Shown here one piece after another: positions 27,708 to 36,825 of a DNA stretch of 64,000 nt; positions within the stretch are counted from its first letter, which is position 1; each line of letters begins with the position of its first letter. The position numbers and the translations under genes are program-made. The notes under the pieces were generated by a model, which was not told the DNA's origin, made no database searches, and was given only the letters and a program-made list of their open reading frames with translations. Source of the DNA: Achromobacter aegrifaciens (GTDB lineage Bacteria; Pseudomonadota; Gammaproteobacteria; Burkholderiales; Burkholderiaceae_B); the NCBI RefSeq assembly GCF_902859735.1, contig NZ_CADIJY010000006.1, positions 62,001 through 126,000 of the forward strand, in the 5' to 3' direction.

Positions 27708-28151
27708 CTACTTCAGCACGCGGGTCATGACCACGTGCGGAATACCGGCCTCGACGAATTCCTCGCCTTCCACATTGAAGCCATGGGCCTGGTAGAAACC
27801 TGCCGCATGCGTCTGCGCGTGCAGCACCAGCATGCGATGGCCGTCGCCATGGCCCTGTTCGATCAGCGCGTCCAGCAACTGGCTGCCGACGCCCATGCCG
27901 CGGGCCTTCTTGTGGACCGCCATGCGGCCAATGTGGCCGTCGGGCAGAAGCCGGCCCGTGCCCATGGGCGTGCCGTCCGGGCCGTAGGCCACGGCGTGCA
28001 CCGACACCGCGTCATCGTCGTCCAGCTCGACCTCGGGCGGCACTTTCTGTTCGACGACGAACACTTCATGGCGCACCGAATACGCGTCGTCGCGCAAGCG
28101 GTCCCAGGTGCCCAGGGCGATACGCACCGTAGATTGTTTGTTGGTCGACAT
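27708..28151 (-). CDS. GNAT family N-acetyltransferase (ElaA-like)
   Basis: This is a 147-residue acetyltransferase. It begins 'DAYSVRHEVFVVEQKVP', typical of ElaA/PA-type GNATs, followed by the acetyl-CoA loop 'GRMAVHKKARGMGVGSQLLDALI' with the RGMGVG pyrophosphate motif, and ends 'HAQTHAAGFYQAHGFNVEGEEFVEAGIPHVVM'. The start at 28151 has GAGGG six bases upstream; ATG at 28157 would overlap that ribosome site. It is divergent from the EamA transporter. The substrate is unknown. Confidence 0.9.
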   Translation of the reverse strand: MSTNKQSTVRIALGTWDRLRDDAYSVRHEVFVVEQKVPPEVELDDDDAVSVHAVAYGPDGTPMGTGRLLPDGHIGRMAVHKKARGMGVGSQLLDALIEQGHGDGHRMLVLHAQTHAAGFYQAHGFNVEGEEFVEAGIPHVVMTRVLK

Positions 28152-28216
28152 GTCCATCCCTCGCGTGCAGCAAATGAATAAAAGAATCCTAAACCTCATT
28201 TTGGCAGGGATGAACA

Positions 28217-29164
28217 ATGGCCAAAAGGGGGTACGATCGCGGCTTGCCCATGTCGTCCATGTTCCGCCACATGCCGCCTGCCGCTCCCCCCGCCTGGTTG
28301 AAAGCCGCGCCCGCGCTCTTCCTGCTTCTCTGGTCCAGCGGTTTCGTCGTGCTCAAAGTGGGCCTGGCATATGCCGACCCCATGACGTTCCTGGCGCTGC
28401 GCTACGCCTGCGTGGTGCTGATACTTGCGCCCTTCATGCTGTTCCTGCGCCCGCCGCTGCCGCGCGGCGCCAGCGCCTGGGGCCATCTGGCGATGGTCGG
28501 ACTGCTGTTGCAGGCAGGCTACTTCTGTTTCACCTACTTGTCTCTCAAGCAAGGCATGTCGGCGGGCGGCGTGGCGCTGATCACCTCGTTGCAACCTATC
28601 CTGATCGGCCTGCTGGCGCCGGCGATCGCGCACGAGAAAGTCGACGCCCGCCGCTGGGCAGGCCTGGGCCTGGGGGTGTCAGGCGCCGCGCTGGTGATCA
28701 TCGCCAAGGCTTCGATCGATGTGCTCTCGCCGCTGGGCCTGGCGTTCGCCATCAGCGCCCTGCTCTGCATCACCGGCGGCACGCTGTATGAAAAACGCTA
28801 TGGCGTGCAAACGCATCCCGTCACGTCCAACATGGTGCAGTACGCGGTCGGCCTGATCGCCACCGCGCCGCTGGCGTACTGGCTGGAGCCGATGCATATC
28901 GAATGGACCGGGCCCCTGCTGGCTTCGCTGGCTTATCTGGTCGTGGGCAATTCGCTGGTGGCGATCACCTTGCTGCTGACCATGATCCGCTATGGCGAGG
29001 CCTCCCGCGTGTCGGCGCTGTTCTTCCTGGTGCCGCCCTGCACCGCCGTCATTGCGCTGATCATCCTGGGCGAAGCCATTCCCGCGCTGGCCTGGCCGGG
29101 CATGGCCCTGGCAGCGCTCGGCATCCTGCTGGTGACGCGCACGGCGCATACCGCTGCCAAGTAG
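28217..29164 (+). CDS. EamA/DMT family transporter
   Basis: This is a 315-residue inner-membrane protein with two EamA repeats and about ten hydrophobic helices, beginning 'LFLLLWSSGFVVLKVGLAYADPMTFLALRYACVVLI'. Such transporters export amino acids, drugs or metabolites. The start at 28217 has CAGGGATG upstream; ATG codons at 28250 and 28259 are alternatives that would remove a non-conserved leader. An AEC-family carrier follows on the same strand after 27 bases. The substrate is not evident. Confidence 0.9.
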   Translation: MAKRGYDRGLPMSSMFRHMPPAAPPAWLKAAPALFLLLWSSGFVVLKVGLAYADPMTFLALRYACVVLILAPFMLFLRPPLPRGASAWGHLAMVGLLLQAGYFCFTYLSLKQGMSAGGVALITSLQPILIGLLAPAIAHEKVDARRWAGLGLGVSGAALVIIAKASIDVLSPLGLAFAISALLCITGGTLYEKRYGVQTHPVTSNMVQYAVGLIATAPLAYWLEPMHIEWTGPLLASLAYLVVGNSLVAITLLLTMIRYGEASRVSALFFLVPPCTAVIALIILGEAIPALAWPGMALAALGILLVTRTAHTAAK

Positions 29165-29191
29165 AATGAGCGCCCCTCCAGGTCCCTGTCC

Positions 29192-30136
29192 ATGAACGCT
29201 GTCGTTACCTCCGCCCTGCCGGTCTTCGCGCTGATCCTGACTGGCTGGCTCGCCGCCCGCTGGCGCATCCTGGGTCCCGGCGCCACCGACGCGCTGAACC
29301 GCTACGTCGTGTATCTGTCGCTGCCCGCGCTGCTGTTCCGCGCCATGACGCAGGTCGATCTGACGCATATGGCGCACTGGGGTTTCGTGGGCGCCTTCGC
29401 GGGCGGCATCGCCGTCACGTTCCTCGCCTCGTTTATCGGCGCGCGCGGCTCGCAGCGCGCGCTGACCGACCGTGGCATCCAGGGGCTGGCCGCGTCCTAC
29501 GCCAACGCCGGCTACATGGGCATTCCGCTGTGCCTGGCGTTGCTCGGCCCTGACAGCATGGCGCCGGCCACCTTCACCACCCTGCTCACCGCAAGCGTGC
29601 TGTTCGGCTTTGCCATCGCCTTGATCGAGTTCGACCGCCAACAGACGCCCAATCTGTCCTTGACCCTGCTCAAGGTCGGCCGCGCGCTGCTGCGCAACCC
29701 CCTGCTGGCGGCTCCGCTGCTGGGCCTGGCCTGGGCCTTCACCGGCCTGGCGCTGCCGGAAGGCGTGGACCGCTACGTGGCCTTGCTGGGCGCGTCCGCC
29801 AGTCCCTGCGCGCTGGTCACGATCGGCCTGTTCCTGGCGCAGACGGAAACGTCCAGTTCGGGACCCGGCGTCATGCGCCTGGTCGCCGGCAAGCTGCTGC
29901 TGCAGCCCGCCGTCACGGCGGTGCTGGCGTTCTACGTCTTCGCCATGCCGCCGGTATGGGCCTGGACCGCCGTGCTGATGAGCGCGCTGCCCATCGGCAC
30001 CGGCCCCTTCATGCTGGCGCAGATGTACGGGCGCGACGCCCGCGTAACCTCGCGCGCCATCCTGGTTTCCACCGTCGCATCGGTGCTGACCGTCAGCCTG
30101 CTGGTCGCCTGGATCAGCGCACACCCGATTTCCTGA
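29192..30136 (+). CDS. AEC family transporter
   Basis: This is a 314-residue auxin-efflux-carrier-type membrane protein with about ten helices. Typical features are the N-terminal 'LPVFALILTGWLAARWRIL', the 'LSLPALLFRAM' motif, and 'SYANAGYMGIPL' in the crossover region. Bacterial members carry malonate, malate or similar organic acids. It lies between an EamA transporter and an ArsB-like pump, all on the same strand with short gaps (27 and 12 bases), so the three may be cotranscribed. The substrate is unknown. Confidence 0.9.
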   Translation: MNAVVTSALPVFALILTGWLAARWRILGPGATDALNRYVVYLSLPALLFRAMTQVDLTHMAHWGFVGAFAGGIAVTFLASFIGARGSQRALTDRGIQGLAASYANAGYMGIPLCLALLGPDSMAPATFTTLLTASVLFGFAIALIEFDRQQTPNLSLTLLKVGRALLRNPLLAAPLLGLAWAFTGLALPEGVDRYVALLGASASPCALVTIGLFLAQTETSSSGPGVMRLVAGKLLLQPAVTAVLAFYVFAMPPVWAWTAVLMSALPIGTGPFMLAQMYGRDARVTSRAILVSTVASVLTVSLLVAWISAHPIS

Positions 30137-30148
30137 TCGTTCTTCATC

Positions 30149-31429
30149 ATGCTGCTCGCCGTCGCCATCTTCGTACTCACCATCACGCTGGTCATCTGGC
30201 AGCCCAGGGGCCTGTCGATAGGCTGGAGCGCCGTGCTGGGCGCGGCGCTTGCCCTGGCCACGGGCGTGGTTCACCTGGCCGACATCGCGGACGTCTGGCG
30301 CATCGTCTGGAACGCCACCGCCACCTTCATCGCCATCATCGTCACCAGCCTGATCCTGGATGAGGCCGGCTTTTTCGAATGGTCGGCGCTGCACGTGGCG
30401 CGCTGGGGCGGCGGCCGCGGCCGGCTGCTTTTCGTGTTGATCGTGCTGCTGGGCGCCGCGGTTTCGGCGCTGTTCGCCAACGACGGCGCGGCGCTGATCC
30501 TTACGCCCATCGTCATGGAAATGCTGGTGGCGCTGGGCTTCGGCCCCGGCGCTTCGCTGGCCTTCGTGATGGCCGCGGGCTTCATCGCGGACACGGGCAG
30601 CATCGCATTGATCGTATCCAATCTGGTCAACATCGTGTCGGCCGACTTCTTCAATATCGGCTTCGGCGAGTACGCATCGGTGATGCTGCCGGTAAACCTG
30701 ATGGCCGTGGCGTCCACGCTGGCGGTACTGCTGCTGTTCTTCCATCGCAGCATTCCGCCGCGCTACGACGTGAGCCAACTGCCCGCGCCCGCTTCCGCGA
30801 TCCGCGACCTGACCACGTTCCGCGCCGGCTGGGTCGTGCTGACCCTGCTGCTGGCGGGCTTTTTCATCCTGGAACCCATGGGCATCCCGGTCAGCGCCAT
30901 CGCCGCCGTCGGCGCGCTGGGCCTGCTGCTGATCGCGGGACGACAGCACATCGTCGGCACGCGCCGCATCATGCGCGAGGCGCCCTGGCACATCGTGGTG
31001 TTCTCGCTGGGCATGTACCTGGTGGTGTATGGCCTGCGCAACGCCGGGCTGACCGCGCACCTGGCGCAAGTGCTGGACCGCTGCGCCGAGTATGGCGTCT
31101 GGGGCGCGGCGATGGGTACGGGCCTGATCACCGCCTTCCTGTCGTCCATCATGAACAACCTGCCCACCGTGCTGGTGGGCGCGTTGTCGATTGCGGACAC
31201 CAGCGCCACCGGCGCGGTGAAGGACGCGATGATCTACGCCAATATCATCGGCAGCGACCTGGGCCCCAAGATCACGCCAATCGGCAGCCTGGCCACGCTG
31301 CTGTGGCTGCACGTGCTGGCGCGCAAGGGCCTGCGCATCACCTGGGGCTACTACTTCAAGGTAGGCATCGTCCTGACCCTGCCGGTGCTGCTGCTGACGC
31401 TGGCCGCCCTGGCTTGGCGCCTGCAATAA
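30149..31429 (+). CDS. arsB: ArsB-type arsenite efflux / anion permease
   Basis: This is a 426-residue membrane protein of the ArsB family, a proton-coupled As(OH)3 and antimonite exporter. The helices carry family features such as '[21 protein letters not shown]', '[15 protein letters not shown]', '[28 protein letters not shown]' and '[23 protein letters not shown]'. The length fits ArsB (about 430). No arsR, arsC or arsH is nearby, so it is an orphan ars gene, or a pump for another anion. It starts 12 bases after the AEC carrier gene. Confidence 0.88.
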   Translation: MLLAVAIFVLTITLVIWQPRGLSIGWSAVLGAALALATGVVHLADIADVWRIVWNATATFIAIIVTSLILDEAGFFEWSALHVARWGGGRGRLLFVLIVLLGAAVSALFANDGAALILTPIVMEMLVALGFGPGASLAFVMAAGFIADTGSIALIVSNLVNIVSADFFNIGFGEYASVMLPVNLMAVASTLAVLLLFFHRSIPPRYDVSQLPAPASAIRDLTTFRAGWVVLTLLLAGFFILEPMGIPVSAIAAVGALGLLLIAGRQHIVGTRRIMREAPWHIVVFSLGMYLVVYGLRNAGLTAHLAQVLDRCAEYGVWGAAMGTGLITAFLSSIMNNLPTVLVGALSIADTSATGAVKDAMIYANIIGSDLGPKITPIGSLATLLWLHVLARKGLRITWGYYFKVGIVLTLPVLLLTLAALAWRLQ

Positions 31430-31434
31430 GCGTC

Positions 31435-31455
31435 TATATAGCTTTTAGTTATATA
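31435..31455. promoter_or_regulatory. TATATA dyad upstream of YeeE/YedE
   Basis: TATATA (31435-31440) and TATATA (31450-31455) are separated by nine bases, in an AT-rich island between arsB and the YeeE/YedE gene. It may be a LysR-type (for example CysB-like) operator or promoter for the sulfur transporter. This is inferred only from composition and the neighbouring gene. Confidence 0.4.
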
Positions 31456-31573
31456 AAAGGCATTAATTGGTGGTTTGATCCAAGCGTCCACCGCTTTAGA
31501 CTTTCAAGCATCACACGGGTGCCTGCGCGCGCCCGTTTTGCTTTCTTACGTATCAAGATCCCGGGACTCGCCC

Positions 31574-32800
31574 ATGAGCACCAACGCCTCGACTCTCCCC
31601 CTGCCTACCTCGGCCCTGCCGCCCATCCAGATCAACCGCAAGCCGCTGTGGATCGCCGTGCTGCTGGTGCTGGCAGGCGCCCTGTACCTGCATGAGACCG
31701 TCAGTTGGCGCCAGGGCGCGCTGTGGGTCGTCGGCGCGCTGCTGGGCGTGACCCTGTACCACGCCTCCTTCGGCTTCACGCAGGCCTGGCGCGTATTCGT
31801 GTCCGATCGCCGCGGCGCGGGGCTGCGCGCGCAGATGCTGATGCTGGCCGCGGGCGTGCTGCTGTTCTTCCCCTTCCTGGCAGCCGGCACGTTGTTCGGC
31901 CAACCCGTCAGCGGCTTCGTGTCGCCCCCGGGAGTCTCTGTCCTGCTGGGCGCCTTCCTGTTCGGCATCGGCATGCAGCTGGGCGGCGGTTGCGCCTCGG
32001 GCACGCTGTTCGCAGTCGGCGGCGGCAACACGCGCATGGTGGTCACGCTGCTGTTCTTCATCATCGGCTCGGTCATTGCGACCGCCAACTTCGGCTGGTG
32101 GTCGAACCTGCCGGCGCTGGCGCCGACCTCGCTGATCAAGACCTGGGGACTGGCGCCCGCGCTGGCCATCAACCTGGCCGTGTTCGCGCTGATCGCGTGG
32201 GCAGCCACGGCGTTGGAGAAGCGCCGCCACGGCCATGTGATTTCGTTCGCCTCGCGTACCGCGCGCCCGGCGTCCCTGCTGCAAGGCCCCTGGCCGCTGA
32301 TCTGGGGCGGCGTGGCGCTGGTAGTGCTGAACTTCGCCACGCTGGCGCTGGCTGGCCGCCCCTGGGGCATCACCTCCGCCTTTGCGCTGTGGGGCGCCAA
32401 GACCCTGGACGCCTTCGGCGGCGACGTGGCCACCTGGGCCTACTGGGCCAAGCAGCCCTCGCTGGCCGCGCCGCTGCGCCAGGACGTCACCACCGTCATG
32501 GACATCGGCCTGATGCTGGGCGCGCTTGCCGCCGCCAGCGCCGCCGGCAAGTTCGCCCCCATCTGGAAGGTGCCGGCCCGCTCGCTGGCCGGCGCCGTCA
32601 TCGGCGGCCTGCTGCTGGGCTATGGTTCGCGCCTGGCCTTCGGCTGCAATATCGGCGCCTATTTCAGCGGCATCCTGTCGGGCAGCCTGCACGCCTGGCT
32701 GTGGCTGCCGGCCGCCTTCGCCGGCAGCGCCCTGGGCGTGCGCCTGCGCCCGGCCTTCGGCCTCGCCGTCGAAAAGACCCCGGCGGCGTCCAGCTGCTGA
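31574..32800 (+). CDS. YeeE/YedE family transporter (thiosulfate uptake type)
   Basis: This is a 408-residue polytopic membrane protein. Two related halves carry the conserved cysteine motifs: 'GGGCASGTLFAVGGGN' with C140, and 'GYGSRLAFGCNIGAYFSGI' near residue 357. The TsuA member of this family imports thiosulfate through such cysteines. The usual partner TusA-like protein (TsuB) is not encoded next to it. The start at 31574 is preferred over the upstream frame because hydrophobic helix 1 begins soon after. An FMN-binding glutamate-synthase-like protein follows 84 bases later on the same strand. Confidence 0.92.
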   Translation: MSTNASTLPLPTSALPPIQINRKPLWIAVLLVLAGALYLHETVSWRQGALWVVGALLGVTLYHASFGFTQAWRVFVSDRRGAGLRAQMLMLAAGVLLFFPFLAAGTLFGQPVSGFVSPPGVSVLLGAFLFGIGMQLGGGCASGTLFAVGGGNTRMVVTLLFFIIGSVIATANFGWWSNLPALAPTSLIKTWGLAPALAINLAVFALIAWAATALEKRRHGHVISFASRTARPASLLQGPWPLIWGGVALVVLNFATLALAGRPWGITSAFALWGAKTLDAFGGDVATWAYWAKQPSLAAPLRQDVTTVMDIGLMLGALAAASAAGKFAPIWKVPARSLAGAVIGGLLLGYGSRLAFGCNIGAYFSGILSGSLHAWLWLPAAFAGSALGVRLRPAFGLAVEKTPAASSC

Positions 32801-32884
32801 GAAACAGTATTCCAGGACTGTCCGCCGGCACAGGGGGACAGCTCCTGGTGTATGGTTGCTCCATCCCGAAATACGGAGATGGAC

Positions 32885-34555
32885 ATGAGCTGGATTTTCG
32901 GCCGCTACACGGCTTTTTTACTGACCCTGATCGGCGCCGCAATCACCGCCGCCCTGGCCGCGGCCAGCTCGCCCTGGTGGCTTTGGCTGGCTGTGCCGCT
33001 GACGCTGCTGGCCGCGCTGGGCGTCTATGACCTGGCACAGACACGCCACGCCATCCGCCGCAACTATCCGGTCCTGGGCAATCTGCGGTTCCTGTTCGAA
33101 TTCATCCGGCCCGAGATCCGCCAGTACTTCCTGGAAGACGACACTCAGGCCGCGCCGTTCTCGCGCGCGCAGCGCTCCATCGTCTACCAGCGCGCCAAGC
33201 GCGAGATCGACAAGCGTCCCTTCGGCACCCAGGAAGACGTCTACGGCGATCGCTACGAATGGATCAACCATTCCATGTCGCCGTCGCAAATCCCCGACAT
33301 CGACTTCCGCGTCACGGTGGGCGGCCCCGAATGCAAGCAGCCCTACTCCATGTCCGCGTTCAACGTGTCGGCCATGAGCTTCGGCGCCTTGTCGGCCAAC
33401 GCCGTCCTGGCCCTGAACGAAGGTGCGCGCCAGGGCAACTTCGCGCACGACACCGGCGAAGGCGGCATCAGCCGCTATCACCGCCAGCCGGGCGGCGGCC
33501 TGGTCTGGAACATCGGCTCTGGCTACTTCGGCTGCCGCGACGAACACGGCGCTTTCTCCGAAGAGGCCTTCGTCAAGAATGCCTGTACGCCGCAGGTCAA
33601 GATGATCGAGATCAAGCTGTCGCAAGGCGCCAAACCGGGCCATGGCGGCATCCTGCCCGCGGGCAAGGTGACGCCGGAGATCGCCGAAGCGCGCGGCGTC
33701 GTGGCCTGGCAGGACTGTAATTCGCCGGCCACCCATTCCGCCTTCGATTCGCCCATCGGCCTGATGAAGTTCGTGGCGCGCCTGCGCGAACTGTCCGGCG
33801 GCAAGCCGGTGGGCTTCAAGTTCTGCGTGGGCCACCCTTGGGAGTGGTTCGCCATCGTCAAGGCCATGCTGGAAACCGGCATCACGCCGGATTTCATCGT
33901 GGTGGACGGGGCCGAGGGCGGCACCGGCGCCGCGCCCGTGGAGTTCGTCGACCACGTCGGCACGCCGCTGCGCGAGGCTCTGCGCCTGGTCCACAACACG
34001 CTGATCGGCGTGAACCTGCGCGACCGCATCAAGCTGGGCGCGTCCGGCAAGATCATCACCGCTTTCGACATGGCCCGCGTCATGGCCATGGGCGCGGACT
34101 GGTGCAACGCCGCGCGCGGCTTCATGTTCGCCATCGGCTGCATCCAGGCCCAGGCCTGCCACACCGGCAAATGCCCCACCGGCGTCACGACCCAAGACCC
34201 GCTGCGCCAGCGCGCGCTGGTGGTGCCGGACAAGGCGCAGCGCGTGGCGAACTTCCACCGCAACACGCTGCATGCACTGGCGGAACTGCTTGCCGCGGCC
34301 GGCCTGACCCACCCCGGCCAGCTGCGCCCGCACCATATCGCGCGCCGCATCTCCTCCAGCGAAATCCGGCTGCTGTCGGCCCTGTTCCCGGAACTCGCGC
34401 CCGGCGAACTGCTGCGCGGAGAATTCCGCCACCAGGTGTTCCGCGCGGGCTGGGCCATGGCCCAGGCCAGTTCGTTCCAGCCTACCCACGACATCACAAC
34501 CGCATTGGCGCAAGAACATGCCGCCCATGCCACGCCGGCCGCCGCACAGGTCTGA
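32885..34555 (+). CDS. FMN-binding glutamate synthase family protein
   Basis: This is a 556-residue protein with two N-terminal transmembrane helices (about 5-50), then the FMN-binding TIM barrel of glutamate synthase large subunits. Barrel motifs are 'SMSFGALSANAVLALNEGA', 'NTGEGGIS-like' 'HDTGEGGISRYH', 'GAKPGHGGILPAGKVT' and 'VVDGAEGGTGAAP'. The C-terminal cysteines in 'CIQAQACHTGKCPTGV' match the 3Fe-4S site of GltB. No glutaminase domain is present, so ammonia-dependent or unrelated FMN chemistry is likely. The start at 32885 has CGGAG upstream. Membrane-anchored forms like this are widespread but of uncertain function. Confidence 0.9.
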   Translation: MSWIFGRYTAFLLTLIGAAITAALAAASSPWWLWLAVPLTLLAALGVYDLAQTRHAIRRNYPVLGNLRFLFEFIRPEIRQYFLEDDTQAAPFSRAQRSIVYQRAKREIDKRPFGTQEDVYGDRYEWINHSMSPSQIPDIDFRVTVGGPECKQPYSMSAFNVSAMSFGALSANAVLALNEGARQGNFAHDTGEGGISRYHRQPGGGLVWNIGSGYFGCRDEHGAFSEEAFVKNACTPQVKMIEIKLSQGAKPGHGGILPAGKVTPEIAEARGVVAWQDCNSPATHSAFDSPIGLMKFVARLRELSGGKPVGFKFCVGHPWEWFAIVKAMLETGITPDFIVVDGAEGGTGAAPVEFVDHVGTPLREALRLVHNTLIGVNLRDRIKLGASGKIITAFDMARVMAMGADWCNAARGFMFAIGCIQAQACHTGKCPTGVTTQDPLRQRALVVPDKAQRVANFHRNTLHALAELLAAAGLTHPGQLRPHHIARRISSSEIRLLSALFPELAPGELLRGEFRHQVFRAGWAMAQASSFQPTHDITTALAQEHAAHATPAAAQV

Positions 34556-34573
34556 TCCGGCTGGCGCCGGGCG

Positions 34574-36058
34574 CTACAGCCAGCGCTCGAACATGCGCGA
34601 GAAGAACTCCATCGAACGGTCACCCACGCCCCTGGCCTGCCAGGCCTCGGGCGTGATCCGCACCGACTCGGCGAGATCGCGCTGGAACAGCGCCTCCATT
34701 TCGGCCGCGAATTCAGGCCCCAGCACTACGGCATTGATTTCGTAGTTCAGCGCAAAGCTGCGCCAATCCAGATTGCTGGACCCCACCGTGGACCACACGC
34801 CGTCCACCACCGCGGTCTTGGCATGCAAGAGCGCATCGCGCCGCTCGTAGATTTTCACGCCGGCCCGCAGCAGGTCCGTATAGTGCGAGCGTCCCGCATG
34901 GAACACCAGCGACGAGTCGCTGAAGCCAGGCAACACCAGCGCCACGTCGACGCCGCGCCGGGCCGCGTCCGTCAGGACTTCGATGAAGGCGGGATCCGGC
35001 ACGAAGTACGCCATGGTGATATGGATGTATTCCTGCGCGCTTTCAAACGCCGACATCAGCGTCAGGTAGACGGTGTAGCCATCGCTGCGGTCCGGCTGAT
35101 TGGCCAGTATCCGCACCGTCGTTGCACCCACGGGCGGCGCCACCTGTGAATCGCCCCCCTTGATCGGCTCCTTGGACTGGGATTCCCAACCCGCGCGGAT
35201 GACCTGCTCCAGCTGGGCCACTGCGGGCCCTTCGATGCGCAGATGCGTGTCGCGCCAGGGCGCCGCCTTGGCGTCTGTGGCTGCCGGTGAATCGGCTTTG
35301 CCGGCGCCCTTTCCCGACCCCGACCCCGAGCCCGAACCCGAACCTGATCCAGATCCTGGCGAGGACTCGTAGACGCTGCTCACGTTGATGCCGCCCAGAT
35401 AGCCGACCTTGCCGTCCACGACCAGCACCTTGCGATGGTTGCGTTGGTTCGGCGACCAGCCCGCACGGCCGCTCGCCGGGTTGACCGGATTGAAGATCGC
35501 GACTTGTACGCCCGCATCGCGCAGGCGCTGGAACAAGGCATCGGGCGTCTTGATCGTGCCGACCGCGTCGACCATCAAGGACACTTCGGCGCCGCGGTTG
35601 CGCGCCGCAATCAGGGCTTCGGCAAAGCGCGAACCCTCGGCATCGTCATCGAAGATATAGGTTTCCATGTGCACGTACCGGCGGGCCTGCGCGATGGACT
35701 GCAGCATGGCGCGGTAGGTGCTGGGGCCGTCCGCCAGCAGCCGGACACGGTTGCCGGCCACCAACGGCGCGCCGCTGACTGCCTGCTCGACAGCAAGGTG
35801 ACGCGCGAGAAAATCGCTCTTGGGAGTCCGCGGATCGGCGGCGATGCCCTGCCCGCGGCGATAGCTGTCTGACGCCGCGTCGGCCGACAGACTGGCCTGC
35901 GATGCGCGCGCGCGGCGCTCCTGCGAGTCAGGAACGCTGGCGCAGGCCGCAAGCAAGACCGCGCACACCAGCGGCAACAGGAGCCGGCGTGCGCGGGCCA
36001 TCCACGGCCACCAATCCCGCCGCAATCCCGACCGGCGCGCAGCCCCGGGCGGCTTCAT
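34574..36058 (-). CDS. Phospholipase D / cardiolipin synthase-like lipoprotein with Ser-Gly repeat
   Basis: This is a 494-residue protein with two HKD active sites: 'RNHRKVLVVDGKVGYLGGIN' and 'LHAKTAVVDGVWSTVGSSN'. It resembles ClsC-type cardiolipin synthases. The N-terminus has a lipobox, 'LLAAC' with C39, so it is probably a membrane-anchored lipoprotein. An ATG at 36001 (residue 20) gives a more standard signal peptide and may be the true start. Between the two HKD domains lies a run of Ser-Gly dipeptides (about 16 residues) encoded by hexamers at 35314-35358. It starts just 11 bases after the DUF883 gene, so the two are likely cotranscribed. Confidence 0.9.
   Translation of the reverse strand: MKPPGAARRSGLRRDWWPWMARARRLLLPLVCAVLLAACASVPDSQERRARASQASLSADAASDSYRRGQGIAADPRTPKSDFLARHLAVEQAVSGAPLVAGNRVRLLADGPSTYRAMLQSIAQARRYVHMETYIFDDDAEGSRFAEALIAARNRGAEVSLMVDAVGTIKTPDALFQRLRDAGVQVAIFNPVNPASGRAGWSPNQRNHRKVLVVDGKVGYLGGINVSSVYESSPGSGSGSGSGSGSGSGKGAGKADSPAATDAKAAPWRDTHLRIEGPAVAQLEQVIRAGWESQSKEPIKGGDSQVAPPVGATTVRILANQPDRSDGYTVYLTLMSAFESAQEYIHITMAYFVPDPAFIEVLTDAARRGVDVALVLPGFSDSSLVFHAGRSHYTDLLRAGVKIYERRDALLHAKTAVVDGVWSTVGSSNLDWRSFALNYEINAVVLGPEFAAEMEALFQRDLAESVRITPEAWQARGVGDRSMEFFSRMFERWL
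35314..35358. repeat. Hexanucleotide repeat encoding Ser-Gly
   Basis: On the plus strand, hexamers of the type CGACCC / CGAGCC / CGAACC repeat about seven times, encoding Ser-Gly dipeptides on the minus strand in an interdomain loop of the phospholipase D protein. The hexamers have diverged at third positions, so the array is partly degenerate. Confidence 0.85.
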
Positions 36059-36069
36059 GGCGTCAGGGC

Positions 36070-36405
36070 TTAGCGGCGGCCGCCCGAGGCCAGGAGGCAG
36101 CCTAGCAAGGCGCCCACCAGCGCCGCTACGCCCACCGACTTCCAGGCATGTTCATGCACGTACTCGTCAGCATAGGCGGTTGCGCGGCGCGCGCGTTCCC
36201 GCGCCGCGCCCTCCCAATCGCCGGCGGACTCGCGCGCGTCGGCCAATTGGCGCTTCAGGCGAGCTCGCGCCGACTCGATCTCGGAGCCCGTATACGACGC
36301 CGTCGACCGCAGCAGGTCTTCCGTACCCGCCAGCAATTCGTGGAAGCTGTCGCTCACCCGTTCACGGTGCAGGGCCATTTCGGCGCGTTGATGCTTTCGG
36401 TTCAT
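36070..36405 (-). CDS. DUF883 family (ElaB/YqjD-like) membrane protein
   Basis: This is a 111-residue protein with a long charged helical or coiled-coil region (about 20-85, 'HELLAGTEDLLRSTASYTGSEIESARARLKRQLADA'). A single C-terminal transmembrane segment follows, 'SVGVAALVGALLGCLLASGGRR'. This layout is that of ElaB/YqjD/YgaM proteins, which anchor inactive ribosomes to the inner membrane in stationary phase. The start at 36405 has CAAGGAGCG upstream. It precedes the phospholipase D lipoprotein gene by 11 bases. Confidence 0.92.
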   Translation of the reverse strand: MNRKHQRAEMALHRERVSDSFHELLAGTEDLLRSTASYTGSEIESARARLKRQLADARESAGDWEGAARERARRATAYADEYVHEHAWKSVGVAALVGALLGCLLASGGRR

Positions 36406-36825
36406 GGTCGCTCCTTGTAATTGTCGGGCCTCGCGGAGTCGGGCCGCCTGATGCGATGCAACACGCCGCATTCACGTGCCTGTGCAACGCAAGATGCCAT
36501 TGTGACCGCCATCGCCCGACCCCGCCCGAGCTTTGGCAACCAGCCGTAAACCGATATTTCAACGCAAGCAAAAGTATCGCGTGTATCCGCTGCGACGCCC
36601 GGTGGCCGGTCTCCTCGCAAGCCTCTTCCAAATTCGTAAAAGTCCATTGCATTCAGCGGCTTGGCGCTTGACACCGGCCCCGCCCTGACGGCCACAATAG
36701 ACTTTTGCAATGCGCCAGAACCGCCTGGTCTGAGCCTCCCAACGCCGCGCCTCCCGACCGCCAGCCGCCCCATCCGAGGCGCCCCGGCGACGGGCCGTCC
36801 CGACGACAGAAAAGGAACAGGACGC
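36406..36825. promoter_or_regulatory. Divergent intergenic region between DUF883 and egtD
   Basis: This 420-base gap holds no gene I can support. It must carry the promoters of the leftward DUF883 unit and the rightward egtDB unit. No clear -35/-10 pair or dyad stands out by eye. Confidence 0.4.

Noticed and set aside
28679-31426. A 915-codon open frame on the minus strand
   Set aside because: It is antisense to the EamA, AEC and ArsB genes. Its translation is dominated by Gln, Arg, His, Gly and Asp, as expected for an antisense frame in GC-rich DNA, and it has no domain.
32918-34528. A 536-codon open frame on the minus strand
   Set aside because: It is antisense to the FMN glutamate-synthase-like gene, which carries clear motifs; the frame has shadow composition.
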